Below are positions 34,828 to 43,761 of a stretch of DNA of 64,000 nt, piece by piece. Source of the stretch: JASLEW01 sp963732005. GTDB taxonomy: Bacteria; Acidobacteriota; Thermoanaerobaculia; Multivoradales; UBA5704. The first letter of the stretch is position 1. Every line of letters begins with the position of its first letter. The notes below the pieces were generated by a model. It saw only the letters and a program-made list of their open reading frames with translations. It was not told where the DNA came from and did no database searches. A program made the translations under genes and the position numbers. The stretch spans positions 744,001-808,000 of the forward strand of contig CAVSXT010000005.1 of assembly GCA_963732005.1 (NCBI GenBank), read 5' to 3'.

Positions 34828-35810
34828 CGGGCTCGTCCCTGCGCCTCGCCACGGTGCTGGTGGCGATCCTGATGCCGGTTGCCACCGTCAGCGCGATGGC
34901 GGCGGGTGCCGCGCCGGCGGCGCCGGCCGCGACCGCGCCGGCCGCCGCCGCGCCCTCCACCCAGGCATCGCCCGCCGCCGCGTCCACGCCGTCGGCGCCC
35001 GCCGCGCCGCCGGCCCAGTACATGCAATATGGTCTCGCGCCGGCGTCGCAGGGCCAGGCGGCCGGCGGCATGCCGAGCCCGTTCCAGCGCCTGGGCTTCG
35101 ACCAGCGGGTGGGCAGCAAGGTGCCGGCGGACCTGGTGTTCCGCGACGAGAGCGGCAAGACGGTGCGCATCGGCGACTACTTTGGCAAGCGGCCGGTGGT
35201 CCTGGCGCTGGTCTACTACGGGTGCCCGATGCTCTGCCCGCTGACGCTCAACGGCCTGGCGCGCAGCCTCAAGGGGATGACGTTCGACGCCGGCAAGGAG
35301 TTCGAGGTGGTGGTGGTGAGCTTCGACCCGCGCGAGACGCCGGCGATGGCGGCCGCCGCCAAGCGCGACGTGCTGCGCGACTACGGCCGGCCGGAGACCG
35401 CCGGCGCCTGGCACTTCCTGACCGGCGGCGCCGAGCCGATCCGGCGGCTGGCGCAGACAGTCGGCTTCCGCTATTTCTACGACCCGCAGGTGCGCCAGTT
35501 CGCCCATGCCGCCGGCATCGTGCTGCTGACTCCGCAAGGCGCGGCGTCGCGCTACCTTTACGGCATCGATTTCCCGGCGCGCAACGTGCGGCTGGGACTG
35601 GTGGAGGCCGCCAGCAACCGCATCGGCTCGCCGCTCGACCAGGTGCTGCTCTACTGCTTCCACTACGATCCGGTGCAGGGCAGGTACAGCGTCGTGACCC
35701 TCAACATCGTCCGCCTCAGCGCGCTGCTGTCTGTGGTGGGCCTGGGCCTGATGATCGCGCTGTTGCTGCGGCGCGAGCACCAGCGCCCCAACCACTTGGG
35801 AACTGCCTGA
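34824..35810 (+). CDS. SCO1/SenC copper chaperone with C-terminal membrane helix
   Basis: 328 residues from TTG 34824 (TTGA overlap with the previous stop). A signal/anchor of about 25 residues and an Ala/Pro-rich linker lead to a thioredoxin-like domain with the copper ligands CPMLC (YYGCPMLCPLTLNG) and His in FAHAAGIVLLTPQG. Unlike the SCO at 19.4 kb it ends with a membrane helix (LSALLSVVGLGLMIALLL). Directly upstream of coxB, whose CuA site it probably fills. Confidence 0.9.
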   Translation: MTGSSLRLATVLVAILMPVATVSAMAAGAAPAAPAATAPAAAAPSTQASPAAASTPSAPAAPPAQYMQYGLAPASQGQAAGGMPSPFQRLGFDQRVGSKVPADLVFRDESGKTVRIGDYFGKRPVVLALVYYGCPMLCPLTLNGLARSLKGMTFDAGKEFEVVVVSFDPRETPAMAAAAKRDVLRDYGRPETAGAWHFLTGGAEPIRRLAQTVGFRYFYDPQVRQFAHAAGIVLLTPQGAASRYLYGIDFPARNVRLGLVEAASNRIGSPLDQVLLYCFHYDPVQGRYSVVTLNIVRLSALLSVVGLGLMIALLLRREHQRPNHLGTA

Positions 35811-35811
35811 T

Positions 35812-36846
35812 ATGCGGTCGTTACCGTTCTTTCCGGAGGAGGCCACGGCGACGGCGCGCGAGGTGGACGCCATGTTCGGCGTCTGGCTGGCGATCAGCCT
35901 CTTCTTCACCCTGCTGATCGCCGTCCTGATCGTCGTTTTCATGGTCAGGTACCGGCGCCGCCGCCCCGACGACGTCGGCACGCCGCACGAGGCCTGGTGG
36001 CTCGAGGTCATCTGGTCCGCGGTGCCGCTGTTCATCATGCTGGGCATGTTCGCCTGGGGCGCCCGCCTGTTCTTCGTCCAGCACAAGGCGCCCCCCGACG
36101 CGGTGCAGTACTGGGCGACCGGCAAGCAGTGGATGTGGAAGTTCGAGCATCCCAACGGCAACCGCGAGATCAATCACCTGCACGTCCCGACCGGCCAGAC
36201 GGTCAAGCTGACCATGACCTCCGAGGACGTCATCCACGCCTTCGGCGTGCCGGCGTTCCGGCTCAAGCAGGACGTCAACCCCGGCGCCTACACTTCGGTC
36301 TGGTTCCGGCCCACCCGTGTCGGCACCTACCACCTGTTCTGCGACCAGTACTGCGGCGCCGAGCACTCGCGCATGGTGGGCAGCATCGTGGTGATGACGC
36401 CCGAGGACTACGCGGCCTGGCTGGCCGGCGGTCCGGCCGGCGGCCAGGCGCCGGTGGCGGTGGGCGCCCAGCTCTTCCAGAGCCTGGCCTGCTACACCTG
36501 CCACGAGATGGGGCCGGGCTGGATGGCGCGCGGTCCCAGCCTGCAGGGGGTCTATGGGCACCAGGTGCCGCTCGAAGGCGGCGGCATGGTGCTCGCCGAC
36601 GACGCCTACCTGCGCGAGTCGATCCTGCTGCCGGCGGCGAAGGTGGTCAAGGGCTGGCAACCGATCATGCCGACCTACCAGGGGCAGATCAACGAGGAGC
36701 AGCTGATCGACCTGATCTCCTACCTCAAGTCGCTGGGCGGCGCGCCCGCCATGGGCACCGGCGCCGTGAATCCGCCCGGCAGCTCGAGCCCGTCCAGCGG
36801 CGGACCGGCCGGCTCCATGCCCTCCGCCTCGGGCCCGACCAAGTGA
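35812..36846 (+). CDS. coxB: cytochrome c oxidase subunit II with fused cytochrome c domain
   Basis: 344 residues. Two N-terminal helices (GVWLAISLFFTLLIAVLIVV and a second near 65-85) precede the CuA cupredoxin domain with the ligand set CDQYCGAEHSRM (C-x3-C-x3-H-x2-M). A fused cytochrome c domain follows (QSLACYTCHEMGPGW, with a distal Met in WQPIMPTY), so the enzyme is of caa3 type. The tail is Ser/Pro/Gly-rich. One base separates it from SCO and ten from coxA. Accepts electrons from ActE/soluble carriers and passes them to heme a of subunit I. Confidence 0.96.
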   Translation: MRSLPFFPEEATATAREVDAMFGVWLAISLFFTLLIAVLIVVFMVRYRRRRPDDVGTPHEAWWLEVIWSAVPLFIMLGMFAWGARLFFVQHKAPPDAVQYWATGKQWMWKFEHPNGNREINHLHVPTGQTVKLTMTSEDVIHAFGVPAFRLKQDVNPGAYTSVWFRPTRVGTYHLFCDQYCGAEHSRMVGSIVVMTPEDYAAWLAGGPAGGQAPVAVGAQLFQSLACYTCHEMGPGWMARGPSLQGVYGHQVPLEGGGMVLADDAYLRESILLPAAKVVKGWQPIMPTYQGQINEEQLIDLISYLKSLGGAPAMGTGAVNPPGSSSPSSGGPAGSMPSASGPTK

Positions 36847-36856
36847 GAGCCGAATC

Positions 36857-38509
36857 ATGAACAGCACGAACATGCCGACCGCACCGCCCTCGGGCGTCGC
36901 CCTGGACCGTCCCAGCTATCTTCACGACGGCTACGGCTGGAAGTCGTGGCTGCTCACCAAGGACCACAAGCGGATCGCGATCCTGTACCTGATCTCGATC
37001 ACCGCGTTCTTTGCCCTGGGCGGCATCTTCGCGATGCTGATCCGCCTCGAGCTGCTGACGCCGGAGGGCGACCTGGTCCAGGCGGCCACCTACAACCGGC
37101 TGTTCACCATGCACGGCGTCATCATGGTGTTCTTCTTCCTGGTGCCGTCGATCCCGGCCACCCTGGGCAACTTCTTCGTGCCGCTGATGATCGGCGCCAA
37201 GGACCTGGCTTTCCCGCGGATCAACCTGCTCTCCTGGTACATCTACGTGCTGGGTGGCTGCTTCACCCTCTGGGCGCTGATCCACGGCGGCGTCGACACC
37301 GGCTGGACCTTCTACACCCCGTTCTCCACCCACTACTCGAACGGCTACGTGGTCTCGACCGCGATCGGCGTGTTCATCGCCGGCTTCTCGTCGATCCTCA
37401 CCGGCCTCAATTTCATCGTCACCATCCACCGCATGCGGGCGCCGGGCATGACCTGGTTCCGGCTGCCGCTGTTCATCTGGTCGCACTACGCCACCAGCCT
37501 GATCATGATCCTGGGCACGCCGGTGATCGCGGTTACCCTGATGATGGTGGCCGTCGAGCGGACGCTCAACCTGGGGCTGTTCGATCCGCGGCTGGGCGGC
37601 GACCCGATCCTGTTCCAGCACCTGTTCTGGTTCTACTCCCATCCGGCGGTGTACATCATGGTGCTGCCGGGCATGGGAGTGATCAGCGAGCTGATCGCCG
37701 CCTTCTCGCGCAAGCGGGTGTTCGGCTATTCGGTCGTCGCCTTCTCCAGCATGGGCATCGCGGTGCTGGGCTTCCTGGTCTGGGGGCATCACCTGTTCCT
37801 GACCGGCGAATCGGTGTACGCGGCGACGGTGTTCTCGCTGCTGTCGATGCTGGTGGCGGTGCCGTCGGCGATCAAGGTGTTCAACTGGACGGCGACGCTC
37901 TACGAGGGCTCGGTGTCCTACGAGACGCCGATGCTCTACGCCCTGGGCTTCATCGGGCTGTTCACCATCGGCGGGCTGACCGGGGTGATGATCGCCACCC
38001 TGGGCATCGACCTGCACCTGCACGACACCTATTTCATCATCGCCCACTTCCACTACGTGATGGTGGGTGGCACGATCATGGCGTTCATGGGCGGCCTGCA
38101 TTACTGGTGGCCGAAGATGACCGGCAAGCTCTACCCGGTGTTCGCCTCGCGGCTGTCGGCGCTGCTGATCTTCGTCGGCTTCAACCTGACCTTCTTCCCG
38201 CAGTTCATCCTCGGCTACCTCGGCATGCCGCGTCGCTACTGGGAGTACCCGCCCGAGTTCCAGGTGTGGAACGTGCTGTCGACCGCCGGCGCCTCGGTGC
38301 TCGGGGTCGGCTACGTGCTGCCGCTGTGCTACTTCCTCTACTCGCTGTTCTACGGCAAGCAGGCGGGAGCCAATCCGTGGGGCGTGAAGGGGCTGGAGTG
38401 GGAGACGACCTCGCCGCCCCCGACCTACAACTTCGATTATCCGGTGGTGGTCACCGAAGAAGCCTACGATTACGCTCCGGCAGCTCGCCGGGAGGCCCAC
38501 ATTGCATAG
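36857..38509 (+). CDS. coxA: cytochrome c oxidase subunit I, A2-type
   Basis: 550 residues with twelve helices. Heme and copper ligands are visible: the first heme a His in FTMHGVIMVFF, the CuB His and crosslinking Tyr in FWFYSHPAVYIMVLPG, the CuB pair in WGHHLF, and the heme a3/a histidines in HFHYVMVGG. The glutamate of A1 oxidases (HPEVY) is replaced by Ala and preceded by YS (YSHPAVY), the signature of A2-type heme-copper oxidases as in Rhodothermus marinus caa3. It reduces oxygen to water and pumps protons in the inner membrane. Confidence 0.97.
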   Translation: MNSTNMPTAPPSGVALDRPSYLHDGYGWKSWLLTKDHKRIAILYLISITAFFALGGIFAMLIRLELLTPEGDLVQAATYNRLFTMHGVIMVFFFLVPSIPATLGNFFVPLMIGAKDLAFPRINLLSWYIYVLGGCFTLWALIHGGVDTGWTFYTPFSTHYSNGYVVSTAIGVFIAGFSSILTGLNFIVTIHRMRAPGMTWFRLPLFIWSHYATSLIMILGTPVIAVTLMMVAVERTLNLGLFDPRLGGDPILFQHLFWFYSHPAVYIMVLPGMGVISELIAAFSRKRVFGYSVVAFSSMGIAVLGFLVWGHHLFLTGESVYAATVFSLLSMLVAVPSAIKVFNWTATLYEGSVSYETPMLYALGFIGLFTIGGLTGVMIATLGIDLHLHDTYFIIAHFHYVMVGGTIMAFMGGLHYWWPKMTGKLYPVFASRLSALLIFVGFNLTFFPQFILGYLGMPRRYWEYPPEFQVWNVLSTAGASVLGVGYVLPLCYFLYSLFYGKQAGANPWGVKGLEWETTSPPPTYNFDYPVVVTEEAYDYAPAARREAHIA

Positions 38510-39206
38510 CGTCACCGGTGGCCACGCCAGGCTGCAGCACCACTTCGACGACCTCGATCAGCAGCGCGAGGCGTCGACGTTCGGGATGTGGGTGTTCCTC
38601 TGCACCGAGATCCTGTTCTTCGGTGGGCTGTTCACCGCCTACGTGATCTACCGGCAGCGCTTCCACGGTGTCTTCGCCCAGGCCAGCCATGAGCTGAACG
38701 TGACGTTGGGCGCCACCAACACGGCGGTGCTGATCTGCAGCAGCTTGACCATGGCGCTGTCCATCTGGGCGGCGCAGATCGGCAAGCGCAAGCTGACCGT
38801 GCTGTTCCTGCTCATCACCATGGCGCTCGGCCTCACCTTCCTCGGCATCAAGACCGTCGAGTACAGCGAGAAGGGGGTGCCGTTCGGCATCGACGCGCTG
38901 ACCCACCTCACCAAGCATCACCTGGTGCCGGGCCCGAGCTTCCACTATCCCTGCCCGCCCGGCGAGCCGTGCCACCCCGAGCAGGCCGAGGTCTTCTTCT
39001 CGCTCTACTTCTGCATGACCGGCCTGCACGCCCTGCACATGGTGGTCGGGGTCGGGCTGCTGAGCTACCTGCTGGTGCCGTCCTGGCGCGGGCGCTTCAC
39101 CGCCGAATGGCACAACCCCCTGGAGTGCATCGGACTGTACTGGCACTTCGTGGACATCGTCTGGATCTTCCTGTTCCCGCTGCTCTACCTGATCGGAGCG
39201 CACTGA
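38502..39206 (+). CDS. coxC: cytochrome c oxidase subunit III
   Basis: 234 residues from a TTG at 38502 that overlaps the coxA stop by eight bases. Family motifs include ASTFGMWVFLCTEILFF near residue 25, the conserved Glu in FLGIKTVEYSEK, and the end FYCMTGLHALHMVVG-like segment followed by YWHFVDIVWIFLFPLLY. A roughly 35-residue soluble loop (HHLVPGPSFHYPCPPGEPC) between helices is longer than usual and has two Cys. Supports the stability of subunit I turnover. Confidence 0.94.
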   Translation: MHSVTGGHARLQHHFDDLDQQREASTFGMWVFLCTEILFFGGLFTAYVIYRQRFHGVFAQASHELNVTLGATNTAVLICSSLTMALSIWAAQIGKRKLTVLFLLITMALGLTFLGIKTVEYSEKGVPFGIDALTHLTKHHLVPGPSFHYPCPPGEPCHPEQAEVFFSLYFCMTGLHALHMVVGVGLLSYLLVPSWRGRFTAEWHNPLECIGLYWHFVDIVWIFLFPLLYLIGAH

Positions 39207-39228
39207 GCAGGCGCGAGGTAAGCTCGAG

Positions 39229-39549
39229 ATGGCAGAAGAAGAACCGCACCCGCACGCACCCTCGCGCAAGCCGTACTTCCTGACCTTCGGCTTCCTGATC
39301 GTCATGACCTTCGTCACCGTGGTGGTGGCGAAGTTCAACCTCGGGCCGCTCAACGACATCGTGGCGCTGGGCATCGCGGTGCTCAAGGGGACGGCAGTGG
39401 TGCTCTTCTTCATGCACGTCCGCCACAGCTCGAACCTGACCAAGCTCACCGTGGTGTCGGGTTTCCTGTGGCTGGGGTTCATGATCTTCATCACCCTCTC
39501 GGACTACTGGACGCGGGGCTGGCTGGATACCTTCGCGTCCGGTCGGTAG
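39229..39549 (+). CDS. cytochrome c oxidase subunit IV (CyoD/CoxD-like)
   Basis: 106 residues with three helices (FLTFGFLIVMTFVTVVVAKF, LGIAVLKGTAVVLFFMHVRH, VVSGFLWLGFMIFITLSDYW). FMHVRHSS is the signature of prokaryotic oxidase subunit IV (PF03626). Last gene of the oxidase set; the next gene starts five bases later but is unrelated in function. Confidence 0.9.
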   Translation: MAEEEPHPHAPSRKPYFLTFGFLIVMTFVTVVVAKFNLGPLNDIVALGIAVLKGTAVVLFFMHVRHSSNLTKLTVVSGFLWLGFMIFITLSDYWTRGWLDTFASGR

Positions 39550-39553
39550 CGGA

Positions 39554-40114
39554 TTGCGCAGCAACGAAAACCTGCTGGAGCTGCTCCTCGAGCTGCAGGT
39601 GCTGGACCGCATCCCGCGCAGCGGCTACGTGCTGCGCGGGGTCGCCGACCCGGAGAGCGTCACCGAGCACAGCTGGCACGTCCTGTTCATGGTCTGGACG
39701 CTGGGAGCGCGCCTGCCGGGCCTCGACGTGGCGCGGGCGATGGAGATCGCGCTGGTTCACGACCTCGCCGAGCTGCGGGTGGGCGACCTGCCGCGCACCG
39801 CTGCCCGCTATTTTCCCGCCGGCGCCAAGAACGTCGCCGAGAGCGCCGCCATCGCCGAGGTGCTGGCGCCGCTGCCGGAGCGGTCGCGCCGCCTCTACGC
39901 CGAGTACCAGGAGGGCGCCACGCCGGAGTCGCGGCTGGTCAAGGCCTGCGACAAGCTGCAACTCATGCTCAAGGTGGCGGTCTACGAGAGCTGGGGCACC
40001 GGCGCCCTCGCCGAGTTCTGGGAGAACCCCGACAATTTCCCCGCTTCGGGCATCGCGCCGGTGGACGAGCTCTTCGCCGAGCTGCGCCGCCGGCGGGGCA
40101 ATCTTCAGAGGTAG
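39554..40114 (+). CDS. HD-domain 5'-nucleotidase-like protein (YfbR type)
   Basis: 186 residues from a TTG four bases after coxD. HD-domain metal ligands appear in the order of the YfbR/HDDC2 family: VTEHSWHVLFMVWTL, then VHDLAELRVGDLP, and the later Asp in KACDKLQLMLKV. These enzymes remove phosphate from deoxynucleoside monophosphates. Its position behind the oxidase operon is probably read-through, not functional linkage. It overlaps the convergent hydrolase gene by ten bases. Confidence 0.85.
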   Translation: MRSNENLLELLLELQVLDRIPRSGYVLRGVADPESVTEHSWHVLFMVWTLGARLPGLDVARAMEIALVHDLAELRVGDLPRTAARYFPAGAKNVAESAAIAEVLAPLPERSRRLYAEYQEGATPESRLVKACDKLQLMLKVAVYESWGTGALAEFWENPDNFPASGIAPVDELFAELRRRRGNLQR

Positions 40115-40950
40115 CGGCGGTACCAGGTCTGGGTGGCGTTGAGCGCCTGGATCAGGTGCGGTGTGGGGCCGGCGAAGGGGTGGCGGGCGCCGAAGGTGTG
40201 GCCGGCGCCGGGGATCGAGAGCAGCTCATGGGTGCCGGCTGCCCGCTCGTCGAGCTCCGTCGCCTCGGCCGCGGGCACGCTCTCGTCGTCGGCGCCGTGG
40301 ACGATCAGCCAGGGAGCCGCGCGGCGGCCGGCCGCGGCTCGGATGTCCAGGCTGCCGGCAGCGTTGCGCTCGACGTCCTCGAGCAGGCCGGGGCCGAGGG
40401 CGAGGCGCTGGCCGGTGCGCGAGTTGATCACCGGCAGCTCGCCGGTCTCCTGCCAGGTCCGCTGCTCCTCGGGGGTGTAGCGATCGACGCGCGCAATGGC
40501 GGCCCAGGTGACCAGGGCGCGGATGCGCTCCCGCCAGGCCTCGGCGGCGGCGGCGAGGATGGCGGCGCCGCCGCCGCGGCTGTGGCCGAGGATGCCGATG
40601 CGGGTGCGGTCGATGCGATCGGGGGCGATCTCGATGCCGGTGGCCTCGAGCACCCGCAGCAGGTCGGCCAGCTCGGCGCTGTAGGTGTTGTCGCGGAACG
40701 CGCGGGGGTCGCTGACCAGGTCGTCGCCCGGCTTCATACCGGCACCGGCCAGGTTGAAGCGCACCACGGCGAAGCCGCGCTCCGCCAGCAGCGCCGCCAG
40801 CGACGGGAAGAACCCCCAGTCCATGAAACCCTTGAAGCCGTGGCAGATCACCACCGTCGGCCGCGGCCCCGGGGCCTCGGGCAGATCGACCAGGCCGTGC
40901 AGCACGCCGCCGCCCGGATGGGACACCTTGAAGCTTTCGAGGACGCTCAT
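40105..40950 (-). CDS. alpha/beta hydrolase
   Basis: 281 residues. The fold is shown by the oxyanion region VVICHGFKGFMDWGFF, the nucleophile elbow GHSRGGGAAIL with the catalytic Ser, an acid near HGADDESVPAAEA and the terminal His in IPGAGHTFG. No lid domain and no signal peptide. Similar to small cytoplasmic esterases or dienelactone-hydrolase-like enzymes; the substrate cannot be named. Confidence 0.85.
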   Translation of the reverse strand: MSVLESFKVSHPGGGVLHGLVDLPEAPGPRPTVVICHGFKGFMDWGFFPSLAALLAERGFAVVRFNLAGAGMKPGDDLVSDPRAFRDNTYSAELADLLRVLEATGIEIAPDRIDRTRIGILGHSRGGGAAILAAAAEAWRERIRALVTWAAIARVDRYTPEEQRTWQETGELPVINSRTGQRLALGPGLLEDVERNAAGSLDIRAAAGRRAAPWLIVHGADDESVPAAEATELDERAAGTHELLSIPGAGHTFGARHPFAGPTPHLIQALNATQTWYRRYL

Positions 40951-41076
40951 GGCGGGATCTTACATGCCGAAGGCTCGGGTCCCGCCGGCGTTGCCGATCC
41001 CGAACCAGGCAACGTACCCGCCGCGAGCCCGGCGGGTCGCCGAGCCTGGAGGCGGCGTTTCGTCTAGACTGAGGCC

Positions 41077-42189
41077 GTGCACGTCACGGATACGCCCGAT
41101 ACGCCACTTGCCGCCGCCGCCGGCGCCGCTCTCGAAGATCGCGGCCGGCTCTACCGGGATTACCTGGCCCTGCGGCAGGGCTGTGCCCTGGTCGACCGCT
41201 CCGGGCTCGACCAGATGGAGATGCTCGGCGCGGACCGGCTGCGCTTCCTGAACGCCTACCTGACCTGCGACGTCAAGGGACTGACGGCAGGGCAGGGGGC
41301 CTACGGCTTCTTCACCAGCACCCAGGGCCGCATCCTCTCCGATGCGGTGATCCTCGCCCACGCCGACCGGCTCTGGCTCGAGCTGCCGCCCGGCCAGCAG
41401 GAGCCGATCGCTGGGCACCTGCGGAAGTACCTCCTCTCCGACCGGGTCGAGATGCGGCCGCTGCTCGACGTGCTGCCGCTCACCCTGGCCGGGCCGCGCG
41501 CGGCGGCGGTGCTGGCGGCAGTGGCGCCCGGTTGCGAGCTGCCGTCGGCGCCCTGGGGCCATGCGCGGGCGACGGTGCTCGGCACCGCGGTCGTGGTCCA
41601 GCGGAGCGAACGCCTGGGGGTGCCGGCCCTGACCCTGTGGGTGCCGGCCGCGGCGGGCGGACCGCTCCGGGAGAAGCTGCTGGCCTGGTCCACCCCAGAG
41701 GACACCGAGGACACCGAGGACGCCGCGGCCGCCTCGGGGGGCGCCGGCCTGCGTGCCGCCGGCGGCGATGCCTTGGAGGCGGTGAGGACGGAGGCGGGAA
41801 TCCCCCGCTTCGGCCACGATTTCGGGCCGCAGAGCTTCCCGCAGGAAACCGGCGAGGAGCAGGCGGTCAGCTACACCAAGGGTTGCTACCTGGGGCAGGA
41901 GGTGGTGGCCCGCATCCACTACCGCGGCGCGGTGCAGAAATCGCTGTGCGGGCTGGTGTTCGACGGCGAGACGGTGCCGGCCCCGGGCACTGGCCTGCTG
42001 TTCGAGGGCCGCGAGGCGGGATCGATCGGCACCGCAGTCTGGTCGCCGGCGCTCGAGTCGGCGATTGGTCTGGCGATCCTGCACCGGCGGGCCGCCGCTC
42101 CCGGCAGCCGCCTGCAGCTGGCAGGGGGTGGTGCTGGCGCCGAGGTGCGGGCGTTGCCGCTGGTCGGTCCGGCCGGCCTCAGACGGTGA
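41077..42189 (+). CDS. ygfZ: folate-binding Fe-S cluster protein YgfZ
   Basis: 370 residues from GTG 41077. GcvT-like fold: LRQGCALVDRSGLDQMEMLG and GADRLRFLNAYLTCDV near the start, and the YgfZ signature KGCYLGQEVVARIHYRG (K-G-C-[FY]-x-G-Q-E) near residue 268. YgfZ uses tetrahydrofolate and helps maturation or repair of Fe-S enzymes. It ends tail to tail with an A-type Fe-S carrier, overlapping by 11 bp. A 9-bp repeat run (41692-41718) encodes PEDTEDTED in a linker near residue 206. Confidence 0.9.
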   Translation: MHVTDTPDTPLAAAAGAALEDRGRLYRDYLALRQGCALVDRSGLDQMEMLGADRLRFLNAYLTCDVKGLTAGQGAYGFFTSTQGRILSDAVILAHADRLWLELPPGQQEPIAGHLRKYLLSDRVEMRPLLDVLPLTLAGPRAAAVLAAVAPGCELPSAPWGHARATVLGTAVVVQRSERLGVPALTLWVPAAAGGPLREKLLAWSTPEDTEDTEDAAAASGGAGLRAAGGDALEAVRTEAGIPRFGHDFGPQSFPQETGEEQAVSYTKGCYLGQEVVARIHYRGAVQKSLCGLVFDGETVPAPGTGLLFEGREAGSIGTAVWSPALESAIGLAILHRRAAAPGSRLQLAGGGAGAEVRALPLVGPAGLRR

Positions 42190-42583
42190 ACGAGGAGCCG
42201 CAGCCGCAGGTGCCGGCGGCGCGCGGATTGTTGAACTTGAAGCCCGCCCCGCTGGTCCCCAGCACGTAGTCGACGACCGTGCCCTCGAGGTAGCGGGCGC
42301 TCACCGCGTCGACGTACAGCGTCACCCCGTGCTGGTCGTAAACGTAGTCGTTGTCCCGCGCCTCGCCCTCGAAGTCCAGCGCATACTCGAAACCGCTGCA
42401 ACCGCCGCCCCGCACCGCGACCCGCAATCCCTGGGTGGCGCCGATGCCCTCCTGCTCGCGGGTGATCTTGATCATGTCCGCCGCCTTGGGGGTCAGGGTC
42501 ACCGGGGTGTCCTCGGTGCCCTCGGTGTTCGCGGCATTGCTGCCGGCAGCATCGCCAACGGGTTGAGACTGCACGTTTTCCAT
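42179..42583 (-). CDS. A-type iron-sulfur carrier (IscA/ErpA family)
   Basis: 134 residues from ATG 42583, four bases after AAGGAGA. The first 30 residues form an extension with a 9-bp repeat run (42507-42533). The HesB core then has LTPKAADMIKITREQEG, the first Cys in VRGGGCSGFEYALDF and the terminal pair in CGCGSSF, the three cluster ligands. It carries Fe-S clusters to apo-enzymes. Pairing with ygfZ fits a joint Fe-S role. The many clusters of ActB are possible clients (inference). Confidence 0.92.
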   Translation of the reverse strand: MENVQSQPVGDAAGSNAANTEGTEDTPVTLTPKAADMIKITREQEGIGATQGLRVAVRGGGCSGFEYALDFEGEARDNDYVYDQHGVTLYVDAVSARYLEGTVVDYVLGTSGAGFKFNNPRAAGTCGCGSSFTV

Positions 42584-42787
42584 GGACTCTCCTTCAAGCG
42601 TCACTCTGCACCATAGCGGCGGGTCGCGACCAAAGTCAAATCCGCCTCCTGCTCAAAGAACAACCGGCGAGGGGGCGGCGCCATTCCGCGCCGGTAGCGA
42701 TGCCATGCTGCAATCGGCAGCCGTGCGATGCCTCGCCGCCAGCAGGTGGCGCCGTGGCGCACCTGACGCGGGGGGTATGATCTCGGC

Positions 42788-43486
42788 GTGCTGCGGGCCA
42801 TCTTGTTCGATTTCAACGGCGTGCTGATCGACGACGAGCCCATCCATCTCGAGATGTTTCAGCGCGTGCTGGCGGAGGAGGGGCTCGCGCTCGACGCCGG
42901 GGACTACTACCGGGACTACCTGGGGTTCGACGACCGCGGCTGCTTTGCGGCGGTGCTCGCCGCCGCCGGCCAGACGCCGTCGGTGCCTCGGCTGATGCGC
43001 CTCATCGCGCGCAAGGCCGCCTACTACCAGGAGCGCGTCCACGAGCGCGGCTACCCGATGTTCCCGGGAGCCGCCGAGCTGGTGGAGCGTACCGCCGCCG
43101 CCGGCCTGATGCTGGGGGTGGTGAGCGGGGCGCTGCGCGAGGAGGTCGATGGCGCCCTGCGGCAGGCCGGTCTCGCCGGGCACTTCAAGACGCTGGTGAC
43201 GGCGGAGGACGTCGCCGAGGGCAAGCCGGACCCCGAGGGGTACCGGCGGGCGCTCGAGGCGCTCAACGTCCTGCCACCGCTGCCGGAGCGAATGCTCCAT
43301 CCGCACGAAGTGCTGGCGGTGGAGGACAGCCCGGCAGGCCTCGCCGCCGCCGCCGGCGCCGGGCTGCTGACGCTGGGCGTCGCACACACGTATTCGAAAG
43401 AGCGGCTCGGCGCTGCCGATGCGGTGGCCGCCAGCCTCGACGGCCTGAGCCTCGACCGCCTCCAGCGCCTGCTGCCAGAGCGCTAG
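42788..43486 (+). CDS. HAD-superfamily (beta-phosphoglucomutase-like) protein with DxN motif
   Basis: 232 residues from GTG 42788. HAD core with a C1 helical cap of the beta-phosphoglucomutase/phosphatase type. Motif I is FDFNGVLIDDEP, motif II VVSGALREEV, motif III Lys in AEGKPDPEGY and motif IV VEDSPAGLAAA. In motif I the second Asp of DxD, the usual general acid/base, is Asn. This may weaken classical phosphatase activity or mark a subfamily. Substrate unknown. Confidence 0.85.
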   Translation: MLRAILFDFNGVLIDDEPIHLEMFQRVLAEEGLALDAGDYYRDYLGFDDRGCFAAVLAAAGQTPSVPRLMRLIARKAAYYQERVHERGYPMFPGAAELVERTAAAGLMLGVVSGALREEVDGALRQAGLAGHFKTLVTAEDVAEGKPDPEGYRRALEALNVLPPLPERMLHPHEVLAVEDSPAGLAAAAGAGLLTLGVAHTYSKERLGAADAVAASLDGLSLDRLQRLLPER

Positions 43487-43761
43487 AAGGAAGCTCCAAA
43501 CAGGAGGGAGCCTCGCTTCGCCTGTAGGCGCTAACCTACTGTAAATACTGCCTTCCGGCTAGATCAGCCTGCCTCTGACCTGCGGTGGCATGCGCCTCAA
43601 CCTTGGCGCGGCTCGCTCCCTTTGAGTCCCAATCGTCGCGTTAGATCACTAGAGACGATCCACGCTCGGGCCCTCCCTTGAGGTACGCGTGTCCCGCAAG
43701 GCGAAGACAGCGCTTGGAGATCTCGGCGGCCACGAGGTGACCTTTCAACGGAGGGATGGCG

